A stretch of DNA of 64,000 bases from Larix kaempferi (Eukaryota > Streptophyta > Pinopsida > Pinales > Pinaceae): NCBI GenBank assembly GCA_027924585.1, contig BSBM01000779.1, positions 18,768,001 to 18,832,000 on the forward strand, given 5' to 3'. The notes under the pieces were generated by a model. That model saw nothing but the letters and a program-made list of their open reading frames with translations, did not search any database and was not told the origin of the DNA. Shown here one piece after another: positions 23,715-36,314 of this stretch (position 1 is its first letter; each line of letters opens with the position of its first letter). The translations under genes and the position numbers were made by a program.

Positions 23715-23883
23715 AGAAAACGATTTGTCCTCAAAGCTTTAGATGGGGAAATTGATGTAGAATCTGAAGGAGTGGTTCCCCTATAGCATCCTTGGGTTGC
23801 ATTCTGGGCCACTGATGCCTTTTGAGTTTCAGGAGGATTGCTTCGAAGGTTGTAGATGAAGAATAACCATATCAGTTGCATGA

Positions 23884-24500
23884 AAAGTGCACTTGGAATG
23901 GTGTTAACCAGCTTGTTGATTCAGTCGAATTCTTGCCATGTGAAGATTGTCCTGCAGAATGAGAAGAATCTGATTGCGGTTTCTAATAACCGAGTCAATT
24001 GCCTTAACTGGGGAGCTTTTGAGGGTGTATGGAAGAAGAACTAACGGTGCCTGTCCATAGACTACTTCATATGGTGTCCTTTTAGACGTGGTATTGTACC
24101 ACTGGAGCGATTCTAGGAAATCCATAGAAATAGTTGTCCAAATCTGTGTAGGGATGGGCATGGGTTTGAGCAGTCCTGAAAGGAGTGTCGTTTCACCCTT
24201 GTTGACCTGGAAAGTATCACGGTCAACCACGATCTGTTGAATTGTAATTTTCAGTCCCTGCCAAAATAAGTTACATTGTTCCTAGTCATAGTTTTTGAGG
24301 AACCCAAAATGCCCTGCCGATAAAGAAGCATGGAGTTCATAGAAGAGATAGCCCTGTTGAACAGATTGCAACCAATTTGGAACAAGCAGAGAGATAGCTG
24401 TAAGAGAAATTGGGTCATCAAATGTGCGAGAAGGAGCATCTGCCACCATATTTTTCTTACCCTTATTGTAAGTGATTGCATAATCATAACCCATGAGCTG
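23884..24500 (-). pseudogene. RNase H end and integrase remnants
   Basis: The minus strand shows the RNase H C-terminal block (GYDYAITYNKGKKNMVADA) near 24480, spacer sequence, then parts of integrase: VNKGET of the zinc region, IWTTISMDFLESL where the core starts, then directly SKRTPYEVVYGQ from the core's end. The central core with two of the three catalytic acids is deleted, and stops and shifts break the rest. Confidence 0.75.
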
Positions 24501-24605
24501 GATAACCCATTTCAGGTGTGCTAGGGAGGAGACTCGTTGTTCCAGGAAATTTTCCAGACTCTGGAGATCAGTCTTGATGCAGAAATAATTCCCTAATAGG
24601 GATAG

Positions 24606-25247
24606 CTACCACTTCGGTACTACATGCAAAATAGCCATCATTTGTTGTTGAGATGTAGAGGCGGCTAAATGCTTACCGAAAAGGTCTCTTGAAGGCGACA
24701 AGCCCACTGGTGCAGCAAAGACACCTGCATATATATCCAAGGAAGTAGTGGAGATCGTTGATGGGTGCATTTGAATGGAATGGAGCTGAGTGATGACACC
24801 ATGTGAATTCTTCTTAAGGATCTTTTCTAGGCGATGTGAACTAATGATGCAAAGAGACCCTAGTTGTAAGCCCGTAAATTTGTGTTGTGTCCCATTGACT
24901 GAAAAATGCATCCAAAGTTCAGCAAAATCCCATAAGATGGGGCCAAGTGTGCATAACCATTGAATGCCTAAAACCACATCACATCTGCCTAAGTACAAGG
25001 AAAACATGTTAGAGTGCAGGTTATAATCTTCCAGAGAGATATGCACATTGTGACACTTTCCCTTGCAAGGTAAGGTGCCCCCATTGGCAACCATGACTTT
25101 AAAGTTGGCGCAAGGATGGACAAAACAATCAGCCTGTTTGGTGATCCGGGGGTCAATGAAGTTATGAGTGCTACCAGGATCAATGAGTACTGTAAGAGGA
25201 AGCTTCTTGAAGTAACCCTTGACCCTCATTGTTTGGGGGGAGGTCAT
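24606..25247 (-). pseudogene. retropepsin-like protease region of pol
   Basis: 213 open codons with LTVLIDPGSTHNFIDPRI (the D-x-G active-site block), CDVVLGIQWLCTLGPILWDF further on, and a C-terminal part leading towards RT. The frame then jumps within about 60 bp to the RNase H end, which shows that RT has been deleted. Confidence 0.8.
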
Positions 25248-25985
25248 TGAGAATCCATATTTCGGAAGGGGACAAAATTGGGTTTGGAGCGTTGTTGGGC
25301 TGCAATCTTATCTTCTTCCAACTTATCCAACACCAGGGCTTCCATCATTTTGTTGGGACAGATCATTTTAACCTCGGAGCGGATTTCATCCTTAAGACCA
25401 CTGATAAAACAAATCCTATAGAATTCATCAGACAATCCTTCTGTGTGATTGGCTAGTTTCTCAAATTCTATCTGATACTCTCTCACAGTGCCGATTTGGT
25501 GAAGTTTAGTGAGGGCTCCTGTGAAGTCATCAAAAGCACTAGGACCAAATCGTTGCAAAAGGAGCTAGCAAAAATCTGGCCATTTTGGCTCTTCATGAGC
25601 CTTGATGTACCAACGGTACCATTAAAGAGCTTCTTGTTCCAAATGAAATGATGCAAGTGTAACTTTAGTGATATCAAAAGTGTTATGCAGACTGAAATAC
25701 TATTTTGCATCATAGATCCATCCAGTCAGATCAGTACCATTGAAGCGAGGAAAATCAAGCTTCGGACCATGGAAATTGATGGAAGAAGAGAACCCATTGT
25801 CTGATGAAGACTCGGCCTATCATTTGTTGTTCATGGCTGAATGCTCAAGATGGAGGCCGAAAAATTTTTCATCTAGATCTTGGAGTTTGGTTTGGATGGC
25901 TACAAGTGCTTCCTCCATGGTTTTTTCTCCTGCGCAGGTGACATCCATAACCAGGAGTTTTTTTTTTTGGGGGGGTGGGAATGGG
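25248..25985 (-). pseudogene. gag of the Gypsy element
   Basis: Starts near 25950 on the minus strand (MEEALVAIQTKLQDLDEKF, coiled-coil-like), continues with FPRFNGTDLTGWIY and ends with RFGPSAFDDFTGAL and REYQIEFEKLANHTEGL, typical Gypsy gag blocks. It has several in-frame stops, and no zinc knuckle is visible before the protease. Confidence 0.75.
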
Positions 25986-26279
25986 TAGAAAAACACAAGC
26001 AAAACCTTATTTAGTAAAGTGAAATTTGGATTTGGGAAAAACTATGATGGGTAAGTGGGGTTTGACTAGGTTTTGGACCCTTTTGAATGGACAGGGAAGC
26101 AGAAAATGAGGATTTCTGCTTCTTAAAGAAGTTATGGCAAACCCTAAAAATAGACAAATGTGGGATTTCTTGCTTTGGAAAGTGAAATTTGGGATAGGGT
26201 CCTCAGGAATGAATGATGCAGAATGGGATTATAGGGGTGTCAGGAAAGTTTAAAGGGAAACATAGTGAAAACAAGGGAG

Positions 26280-26500
26280 ATATGATCTACTATGGCATAG
26301 AAGGGATCGAAAATAGATGGATCTGCAACGACATGGAAGTGATCGACAACAGGTGGATCTAAAACGACGCTAAATGGATCGAAAATGGCTGGATCTTAAA
26401 CGACTTTCAGAATAGTTTTGAAATAGCTGGATCTGGAATGACTTTCATAATAGATCTGAAACATCGTGAAAGTGATCGAAAACAGTTCAGCTGAAAATAG
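26280..26500 (-). repeat. degenerate repeats in the element's leader
   Basis: Variants of GATCGAAAA..GGCTGGATCT.AAACGAC repeat about every 40-45 bp between the 5' LTR and gag. The whole leader (25990-26890) is non-coding. Confidence 0.5.
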
Positions 26501-26890
26501 ATATGGATCCCAGGTATGTTTGGCTTCCTAAGAGTTCAAGGGTTTCACTCGGCCACTAATGCTGTCTGACGGCTTGCGTATTGGGGCAATACCTCTCACT
26601 CCACATCTCAGGTAAAACTGATAACAGCTTTCCTGCAAACGACAACTGTTGATTTACCTCATGGGTGGGAACTAGTCAATCAGGTAGGGGTCGTTACCCT
26701 CTTCGCTGGCAAGTCCTCTCAATGGGCTAGCTACTTTGGGATTCCTATGGTACTCCTCACAATGAGTTTTAGGGCTTATGCCCATGTACTTCCCATATTT
26801 AAGTGGGTAGGTATTATTCCCAGATCTGAACTTGCAACAGATGCAAAAAAAAGAATTGGCATAAATTCCACCCAACAAGCCCAAGAAAGT

Positions 26891-26902
26891 GCTCTGATAC
26901 CA
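26891..26902 (-). other. tRNA-iMet primer binding site
   Basis: Minus-strand TGGTATCAGAGC, a perfect 12-nt match to the 3' end of initiator tRNA-Met, two bases from the 5' LTR. Confidence 0.93.
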
Positions 26903-26904
26903 GA

Positions 26905-27306
26905 TGTGAAGAACCTGCAACAATTAATTAATGAAAATACATGAGATAGTAGAAATAACAGAACTCAGAATTGCTTTTATTGATCGTAGGCCACTTCGAG
27001 AGGGCAACCTCCTTTGAGCAAGCTGAATACAAATAACTTCACGGTACTTCATTGGTCTCAATAGAAACTTGTATGCTAAGTCTAGGCGCCAATACCATGG
27101 GTCAATACCATGTGTCAATACAAACCATGGGCCAATACAAACTATGGATCAACAATTACTACACGATGACTTACAAAGCATATGTGTCCAACAACAATAA
27201 TACAAACTATGGATCAACAAATACTACGGGATGACTTACAAAGCATATGCGTCGAACAACAATATACTAACAAAGTAAATAGAAGGGTTGACATGGGTTC
27301 CTAATA
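26905..27306 (-). repeat. 5' LTR of the Gypsy element
   Basis: 402 bp, same length as the 3' LTR. Its outer end reads TATT instead of TGTT on the minus strand, a point change. Confidence 0.92.
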
Positions 27307-28055
27307 GAATAAATTGATGAATGTCATCTAACCTGCTCCTCTACTATCTAGAGTTAAACTGTTTGAGATACAGTTGGATATTTTGTAAACGAGTTTAGAA
27401 CACAATTAAACTATATAGACATTTATTAATTTAGTGCTTAACCTAGATGCCTGAATACATATAATATCTGCATTTTACAAATGAATGTATGAGCGAAAGT
27501 CAACTGTAATATAATACCAAGCCTTGTATTATGAAATTAGTTCCGAGTCATTTGACCATAGTGATCATGTTCTTGATACTCTATGCTTTTCATGTAACTA
27601 TTAGAGAAGTATTTCGGGGAAGTGAAGTTCGTTGATCGAACTGTGCGTCTACCCTCTATTTTGTGTTGATAGAAATCAACAATTTTTCCTTTAAGTCAGA
27701 TGTTGTCAGGTTCAACATCCCTCTAGTTCACGTAGCTATAGGGACAGTCCTGATTTACTTCTCTAACATTTCATATTAAGACGATCAAAGGATCCTCGAA
27801 GATGTAGATCACTAGTAATTCGAGCATGCGATTTGATGTTCAATCTTAGATTGAGGTTGCTGAAAAACCGAAGATTATGTTAGTTGACTGTTATATTTTT
27901 TAAGTGATTGGGTGTTTTAGAATCTCCTTGAAAATATCTAGGTAAGCAAGCGATCAATATCAATTGGAAGTAACGGAAATATGGCAGTTAACATAATTTT
28001 TATTTCACTATGACCCTTTCCAGTGATCATGGAGCCCTATCTCTACCTAAATATA

Positions 28056-28187
28056 AACTAGCAAGCCATATTAATAATTAATATGGCTTATATACACCGA
28101 TCGGCGTATATCTGTTGTTTAAATGTGGTAGATATACGCCGATCGACGTATATAAGCCATATTAATTATTAATATGGCTTGCTAGTT
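28056..28187. repeat. 58-bp-arm inverted repeat (hairpin)
   Basis: Left arm 28056-28113 and right arm 28130-28187 are reverse complements except for about two positions, around a 16-bp loop. Each arm also contains a smaller palindrome (CCATATTAATAATTAATATGG and CGATCG). It stands just outside LTR copy A and opens the AT-rich block. Confidence 0.9.
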
Positions 28188-28214
28188 GACGGTCAGCCTA
28201 CCGAGAAGAGTTGT

Positions 28215-28223
28215 TCATTTTTT

Positions 28224-28279
<56 letters not shown>

Positions 28280-29905
28280 TATTTATATTATTTATTATAT
28301 TAATATTCATAATAATAACTAAAATAATATTAATAATAACTAAAATAATATTAATTATTAAAAAAAAAATTATTATAAATATAATTGTTATTATAATAAT
28401 TATTATAATTATAACAATTAGTATTATTATAATATTTATAATAATAATAATAACAATTATAATTATAATTATTATCATAATTATAATTATTAGTAGAAAT
28501 ATAATTTTAATAATAAATAATTATAATTATAATAATTATAATTAATTTTAATATTTTTAATATTAATATTAATATTAAAGCCATAATACAACTTATAATA
28601 ATTATTTATAATATTAATATTAAAAATTAATAATTAATCAAGTCTAAATAAAAATAATAATTATAATATTAATTAATTAACAATAATTAATAATTAATAA
28701 TTAAATCATATTAAATAATAATTATTGGTTAAAGCATATATATTTAAGCCATTTGTTATTAACAACAACAACAATTTCTTATAATAAATAAATAAGAATT
28801 AATATAATTATAATTATTATAATTAAAATAATTAGTATTTAAATAATTAAAAATTTAATAATATATAATTAGTATTTTAATAATTAATAATTACAATAAT
28901 ATATAGTTAGTATTTTAATAATTAATTATAATATTAATATTAATAGTTAATAATCAATCGATATGAAATTATAATAATAACAAAAGTTATAATATTAATT
29001 AATTATTAATAATTATTAATTAATGTGATTTATAATACTTATGTGGCTTATAATAATATGGCTTATAATAATTATGTGCTTATAATAATTATTAAAACTA
29101 TTATTATAATTATTAATATTAATATTATCATAATTTTATTAATTATCAATTATTTATTATGATTGGAATAAATATAATTTTATTATTTATAATTACAATT
29201 ACAATGATATAATTGATAAAATTATGATAATATTAATATTAATATGAAAGTGGTAATGTTGCTTATAATAATTAATATTAATATGAAAGTGGTAGTGTGG
29301 CTTATAATAATTAATATTAATATTAATATAAATAATTATTAAATAATTCATATGAAATTATATTAATAATAAAAATTATAATAATAATAATTAATAACAC
29401 ATTCTCGTAGTAGTAGGAGTAATATCTCTAATCATGGTGAAACATACTGGAAAAAATTCATTGACATTATATAAAGGAGATAAATTTTTTTATCTGAGAA
29501 GGATTGTTTTCATATATATTTAAGCCATTTTTAATTAACAACAACAATTTCTTATAATAAATAAGAAATATCTATTTAACAACAACAACAATTTCTTATA
29601 ATAAATAAGAATTAATATAATTATAATTATTATAATTAAAATAATTAGTATTTTAATAATTAAAAACTATAATAATATATAATTACTATTTTAATAATTA
29701 ATAATTACAATAATATATAATTAGTATTTTAATAATTAATTATAATATTAATATTAATAGTTAATAATCGATCGATATTAAATTATAATAATAACAAAAA
29801 GTATAATATTAATTAATTATTAATAATTATTAATTAATGTGACTTATAATAATTATGTGGCTTATAATAATTATTAAAACTATTATTATAATTATGTGCT
29901 TATAT
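28215..29905. repeat. AT-rich satellite-like block with (TAA)n
   Basis: Nearly pure A/T. It opens with a (TAA)n microsatellite at about 28226-28277. A segment of about 360 bp at 28731-29090 is repeated in the same orientation at 29508-29880 with few differences. Open frames here come only from the microsatellite and are not genes. Confidence 0.8.
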
Positions 29906-29949
29906 ACGCCGCCGATCGATGTATATCCATTGACACACATTTAAATGTG

Positions 29950-32900
29950 GGTTTACCATTCTTAACCATGGTAGACTTTGGTTGATTGTGGTTGAACATC
30001 GTCGAATTTGGATGTTCATGGTTGGCTATGGTTGAACATAGTTAACCATGGTTGACTGTAGTTGACTTTGGTTGACCTTAGTCGACTTTGTTAACCATAT
30101 TTGATTATGGTCAACCATGGTCGACTTTGCTTGACCATGGTTGGTTTTGGTTGACCATGGTGGACTTTGTTTGTCTTTGGTTGACTATGGCTGACATTAG
30201 TTGACCATGGAACACCATGGTTGTCTATGGTTGACTTTGGTTGACTATGGTTAACCATGGTTGACTATGGTACACCATGGTTGACCAAAGTTGACTTTAG
30301 CTACCATTGTGGACTTTGGTTAAATTTTGATTGACCATGGTTGATTTTTGTTGACTTTGGCTAATCGTGGTTGACTTTGGTTATGGTCAACCATGAAAAA
30401 CCAGAGTTGACTAAGGTACACTTTGGTTGACCATAAACAAAGTCATATTAGAATATTATTTGGTTTACCATGGTTGACTTATAATTATTTGGTTGACCAC
30501 AAACAAAGTCATATAAGAATATTATATGGTTGACCATGGTTGACTTATAATTATTTGGTTGACCACAACCAAAGTCATATAAGAATATTATTTGGTTGAC
30601 CATAGTTGACTTTGGTTGACTATGGTTGTATATGGTTGACTTTCGCTAAATACGGTTGACCATGGTTAACTATGGTAGACGATGGGTGACAATTCCTAAC
30701 TTTGCTTGACCATCGTTGACATTAGTTTACCATTGGCCATTAACTTTGACTAACCATGGTTGACTTTGGTTGTGGTCAACCATGAAAAACCAGAGTGAAC
30801 AATGGTCAACCATACTCAACCATGTTCAATAAAAGTCAGCCACGATTAACCAAAGTCAACAATAGTGAACATAGTCAACCAAAGTCAACTAGTGTCAACC
30901 ATGGTCAATAAAAGTCAATCATTGTCAACCAAAGTCAACCACGCTTAACCAAAATCAACGATGGGCAACTGAAGTCAACCGTAGTCAACCAAATTCAACC
31001 ATAGTTAACCAAAGTCAAATGGTCAACCAAAGACAGCCATGGTCAAGTAAAGTCTAACAAAGTCAAGCAAAGTCAACTATAGTTATAGATGACCATGGAT
31101 GACTTTGGTTAACAATAGTTCACTTTGGTTTACCATGGTTAACTTTGGTTGACAAAGTCAAGCATGGTCAACTTTGTTTTACAATGGTTAACATTGGTTG
31201 GCCAAGTCAGCCATAGTCGACTTTGTTTTACAATGGTTAACATTAGTTGAATGTTGGTTGACTTTGATTGACCATGGTTGTATATGGTTGACTTTGGTTA
31301 ACCATGGTTGACTAAAGTTAGCCAAAATTAATTTTGGTTGGTCATGGTTTTCCTTAATTGACCATGGTTGACTTTGGTTCACGATGGTTTACGTTGGTTG
31401 ACCATGGTTGACTTTGGTTCAAAATGGTTGACATTGGTTGAACATGGTTAATTGTGGTTGATTTTGGTTAACCATGGTTGACTTTGGTTTCCCATGGTGG
31501 ATTTTATTTGACTTTGGTTGAGCATCATACACCATGGTTGTCTATGGTTAACTTTGATTAACCATGGTAGACTTTGGTTCACTATGATTGACCATAGTTA
31601 ACTATGGTAGACCATGGTTGTCCATTGTTGACCATGGTTGCACTTTGTTGACTTTAGTTACCATCAATGACTTTGGTGGACCATGGTTGAATTTGATTAA
31701 ATTTTGATTAGCCATGGTTGACTTTCATTGACTTTGGCTAACTGTGGTTGGCTTTGGTTGTGGTGAACCATGAAAAAGCAGAGTTGACTATGGTTGAATT
31801 TGGTTGACCACAACCAAAGTCATATAATAATATTATTTGATTGACCATGGTTGACCATGGTTGTATATGGTTGAGTTTTTTTAACCATAGTTTACTTTGG
31901 TTAAATATGGTTGACCATGGTTAACTATGGTAGACAATGGTTGACAATTCTTGGCTTTGGTTAACCATCGTTAACCTTCATTGACATTAGTTTATCAATG
32001 TTGACTTTGGTAAACCATGGTTTATTTTTGTTTAATTTTGGTTGGTCATGGTTGACTTTGGTTGACTATCATTTACTTTGGCTAACCATGGTTGACTTTC
32101 ATTGTGGTCAACCATGAACAACCAAAGTGAACAATGGTCAACCATAGTCAACCACGTTCAATAAAAGTCAACCACGATTAACCAAAGTCAACAATAATGA
32201 ACATAGTCAACCAAAGTCAACCATAGTAAACCATGGTCGACCAAAGTCAGCCATGGATAACCAAAATCAACTAAAGTCAACTATAGTCAACCAAGTTCAA
32301 TCATGGTCAACCAAAATGAAATAGCCAACAAAAGACAACCATGGTCAAATAAAGTCTACCAAAGTCAAGCAAAGTCAACTATAGCTATAGATGACCATGG
32401 GTGGCTTTAGTTGACAATGGTTCACATTGGTTTACCATGGTTAACTTTGGTTGACCAAGTCGACCTCGACTTTGTTTTAGAATGGTTAACATTGGTTGAC
32501 CAAGTCAACCATGGCCACCCATGGTCGAGTTTCTTTTACAATGGTTAACATTGGTTGAATTTTGGTTGACCATGGTTGACTTTGGTTAACCATGGTTAAA
32601 TTTGGTTGACCATGGTTGACTTTCATTTACCATTATTAACTTTGGTTGATCATGACTCACTATGGATGACTTTGGTTTAATTTGGCTAACTTTGGTTAAC
32701 CATGGCTGACTTTGGTTGAGCATTGTTGACTTTAGTTGACCATGGTTGACTATGGTTAACTGTGGTTGACTTTGGTTAACTTTGGTTTACTGTGGTTGAG
32801 CATTGCTGACTTTGGTTGACCATGGTTGACTATGGTTAACTTTGGTTTAGTGTGGTTGACTTTGGTTGACCATTGTTTACATTGGTTGACTATTGTTGAC

Positions 32901-33400
32901 TTTGGTTGACCATGGTTGACTTTGGTTAACCTTTGTTGATTTTGGTTGACTATGGTTTACTATGGTTAACTTTGGTTTACTGTGGTTAACTTTGGTTTAT
33001 TATGGTTGAGCATTGTTGACTTTGGTTGACCATGGTTTACTATGGTTTACTGTGGTTGAATTATGTTGACTTTGGTTGACCATTGTTGACTTTGGTTGAC
33101 CATGGTTAATTTTGGCTCATCATGGTTAACTTTGGTTGACTTTGGATGACTATGTTTGACTTTTGCTAACCATGGTTGACTTTTGGTTGATCTTGACTTT
33201 GGTTTGCTATGGTTGACTTTGGTTGTTTATAGTTTACTTTGGTTGACCATGGATGACTTGTGGTTGATTATGGTTGACCATGGTAGACTATTGTCAACTT
33301 TGGTTTTTCATGGTTGACTTTGGTTGACTTTTGGTTGCACATAGTTGAATTTGGTTGACCATTAATTGTTGTTAACGGTTTACTATGTTTGAGTACGGTT
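29950..33400. repeat. 3.4-kb TTGAC(C/T) minisatellite in both orientations
   Basis: Made almost wholly of 10-12 bp units such as GGTTGACCAT and GGTTGACTTT. Orientation is forward for most of the array and reversed (GTCAACC) at about 30390-30440, 30765-31075, 31750-31830 and 32100-32395. Larger repeats are superimposed, including a roughly 75-bp unit with CATATAAGAATATTAT (three copies at 30430-30600, another near 31810). No coding content. TTGAC(C/T) is the W-box core bound by WRKY factors. Confidence 0.9.
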
Positions 33401-35890
33401 GAATTGTTATATACCTCAATGGTTATATCACATTAGCATGGTCATCTAGAATTATGTTTACGTTTCGTTATATTGTTTAGTATTAAAATTACATTAGATC
33501 AAAATATTGAATGTTTTCTATTTAGCCATATTTTTTAGTACCATCAAATTAAATTGTTCATAGTTCAAATACATATAGGCTTATTGAAATGTGACAATAT
33601 TCTTTACTATAATTTTAAATGTCATATTGCATGTTTCAATGTAAATTTGAATTACTCGTAATACAATTTAAATTGATATCATTAAAAAAGCACACATATT
33701 TATAGATTTTTTATTATGTTTACATATATTTTTATAATGAATGATCTTGAATTAATTGAGTCATAAAAGTGAAAATGATATGATTTTAAAAAAAATCTAG
33801 ACACACATTTCTTATAATGTTTGCAATTATTAATAATAGTATTAATTTTTTTAATATTCTTTATCGTGGTTGAGTTAATTTGACCATTTTCTACTTCAAT
33901 ATTCTTAACATTAATGTTCATAATAATGTTGTTAGTGTTTTATTAATATTAATGATATTATTAATGTTAATATTATTCATATGTCATATAGCCATAATTA
34001 AAAAGCAAAATGTTTTGATATATAATAGAATTGTAAACTAAATAGTATCAATGTTACGTGATAAATTATACCCAAGGGTCAAGTTTGAAGAAGGAATGTT
34101 TAATGTTGCACTATGCTATGCCTTGTGTTGGTTGAGAAATCATACATAATTTTACAGAGATCTTTTTTTAAATATTTGTAGCAAATCATTTTGTCTAATT
34201 TATTTTAATCGAACCAAAAATTTGAAAATTAAATTTATTTTCTATAATTCTTTTAATATAGCATTATAAATAATTATTTCAATTTTTAAAAGTATTTTTT
34301 TTAAATTATATTTATAATAAAATGTATATGAAATGATAATGAAATACATCAATGTTAACATTAATCTTAATTAATAGTATTAATACAGTAAACATTATGT
34401 AATTATTAATAATAACATATTAATATTAGCATTAATCTTAACATTAATACTAATTAATATTAGCATAAAAATGTGAATATATTTTGTTAATATTATTTTT
34501 AATATTAATAATAATGTTAATATTATTATTAATATTACTATTATAATTATTAATATTAAAATTACTATTATTAATACTATGAATAATATATTTTTTTTCA
34601 TTTAATTAATTGATTTTAGTCATAAAAACAATTGGATAACAGAAAATTGTATTCATTTCCATAAAATTTATATATATAACATTAACATTAATATAAAGAT
34701 GATATATATAACATAATATTAATAAAGATGATATATATGACATAAACCTAAAGAATATAAACCTAATTTATTATTATATAATTTAACACAATGGGTTGAT
34801 GTCGTTCACCTTATACTTTAAATTATTTGATGAAATTTAACGATTAAAAATGGCTATATTAATAAAATTTTGTAATCTTATAAATTTTAATATCACAATT
34901 ATTTAGTAAGCTTTATTTTTATCGCATCAATTTTATATTACAATTCTAGTAATTAAAACTTATAATTTTAGGGACCGTGCAAAAATTTAATTCAAAAGCT
35001 CACCCAAAACACAAACAATTCAGTGGATTATTAGCTTACTTCTATGAAATCCTAATTATCTATTTCTCGATGAAATTTCTTTAACATTTTAAAAACGATA
35101 TTAACAACAGAATCTTTGGATATATAGCAACATAATTTTTATAATTTTTGTTGGATATATAACAACAGAATTTTTAAACTCACGATTACAAACATCCACG
35201 TGCTATCAAAATAAATTTAAAAAATATAATCTAAAACCTACAATCTATCTGCTCACTATAAAATAAACCCTATAATCTGTCTGTTCATGATAAATAAGCT
35301 TCTAGGGAGGGTGAGGCATAAAGAGAGATGCAACACCGAAAGGTTATGCCTTTGAATACTTGGCTTTCTTACCCATCCCTCCCTTCAGTACCTCTACTTA
35401 TTTTCCAGTTAGTCGATTGGTTTATGCTTAATGAATGAAGGTGCCTGTCAATAGATGAGTACGTTAATGAGATGAGTACGTTAATTGATGGAAAAATATT
35501 GGTTGTAACAAAGCTTGACTGCGAAGATGATAGTGACAACGGGCTACTTTTTCCATACCATAATTAAATGAATTTACGTGATCTTGCCACTCTATTTCAT
35601 CCTGGTTTTCCCCTCTCCTCTATAGCCTAATTATTATTTTTCTGTTGGACACTATTTGTTTCCACCTGCCCGATTGTCTAAATAAATCTGTTTAGTGTAA
35701 TTCTCTTGGAACAAAGGCGAACCTAGTAATAAAACTCCAGGCGGGATGAATCCTACACCTGACCCATGAACTCTGTTAAATGCTTCTAAGAGGGCACACC
35801 ACTATCAACAAAAACTACTCTAAGATCATTACCCAACAAAAGAAGAAATGAGAGAATGATGAAAACCTAATTTTCTAGGTAAATACAGCA
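33401..35890. other. intergenic, AT-rich
   Basis: No gene or transposon domain seen. It includes ATATTAATATT-type low-complexity stretches at 33900-34600. The sequence becomes more balanced after about 35280. Confidence 0.5.
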
Positions 35891-35899
35891 TCAAATCAC

Positions 35900-36185
35900 T
35901 CACTTGATGGCCTTAGCGAGCAAATCAAGGCCATCAAGGAGACCTTTCCGAGTCTTGCCACTCCATTTCTTTATGTACCATTTCCTGTGCTTAAGATTAT
36001 TGAGACCTACCATTTACATGGCCTCAGTCACTGGAATTGCAGATGAAAGGTCTTGTTTATTGGCCAGAACTAACAACTTCACATCTTGATCCAGTGCTGG
36101 ATCGCTCATCAGTTTATCCAATTCCTGCTTTGTTGTCTTCATCTTCAGTTTGTCACAACTATCCAATACAAATATCAGCCCCTGA
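35900..36185 (-). pseudogene. ARF/ARL-family small GTPase fragment
   Basis: The minus strand encodes the C-terminal half of an ADP-ribosylation-factor-like GTPase: GLIFVLDSCDK, then LLVLANKQDL with the NKxD guanine-specificity motif, then KHRKWYIKKW and GLLDGLDLLAKAIK before a TGA at 35900. One in-frame stop interrupts it after IPVTEAM. The N-terminal half (P-loop, switch regions) is not found upstream; CAG precedes the first codon and may be an old splice acceptor. These proteins act in vesicle traffic. The fragment cannot bind nucleotide. Confidence 0.8.
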
Positions 36186-36314
36186 TAGATAGATCACCCA
36201 AACTAATTTCAAAAGGTATACAGCTATATTCATAAAAGTCTTATTTTGCCTTTTAAGTTTAGCAAAATGTAAAAATGCATATTGAATTTATTGTAACCAG
36301 AAAACGAAAAAGCT

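Larger units (their letters stand above)
23300..27306 (-). mobile_element. Ty3/Gypsy LTR retrotransposon, internally deleted
   Basis: Complete borders: two 402-bp LTRs (23300-23701 and 26905-27306), beginning TGTT and ending CACA on the minus strand, flanked by a perfect 5-bp duplication GAATA (23295-23299 and 27307-27311). A tRNA-iMet primer site and a polypurine tract are in place. The coding part is gag, protease, RNase H tail and integrase remnants; the RT and most of RNase H and of integrase are missing, so it cannot move by itself. The LTRs differ at a few dozen of 402 positions by eye, which indicates a moderately old insertion. Gag and size suggest a Reina-like chromovirus. Confidence 0.92.
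21621..28007 (+). mobile_element. 2.37-kb LTR (copy A), split by a younger Gypsy element
   Basis: The two halves, 21621-23299 and 27312-28007, together match 44230-46898 along their full length and join seamlessly at the insertion point. Start TGTTACCCCC (TGTGATACCCCC in copy B), end ...TTTATTTCA. Without the insert and its duplicated 5 bp the length is about 2,375 bp, almost exactly that of copy B without its MITE. No matching 5-bp target duplication is visible outside the ends (GAAGA left, CTATG right). It may be a solo LTR or the remains of a degraded element. Confidence 0.8.

Noticed and set aside
28224-28478. 84-codon minus-strand frame rich in Ile and Tyr
   Set aside because: Produced by the (TAA)n microsatellite and AT-rich DNA; no coding meaning.
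31188-31382. Open frame inside the W-box array with repeated NQPWSTKVNH
   Set aside because: Direct translation of the minisatellite unit; periodic repeats avoid stops by chance.
28229-33400. Centromere-type satellite
   Set aside because: Units of 10-12 bp in mixed orientation and mixed composition do not match a 150-180 bp centromeric repeat; no evidence for centromere function.
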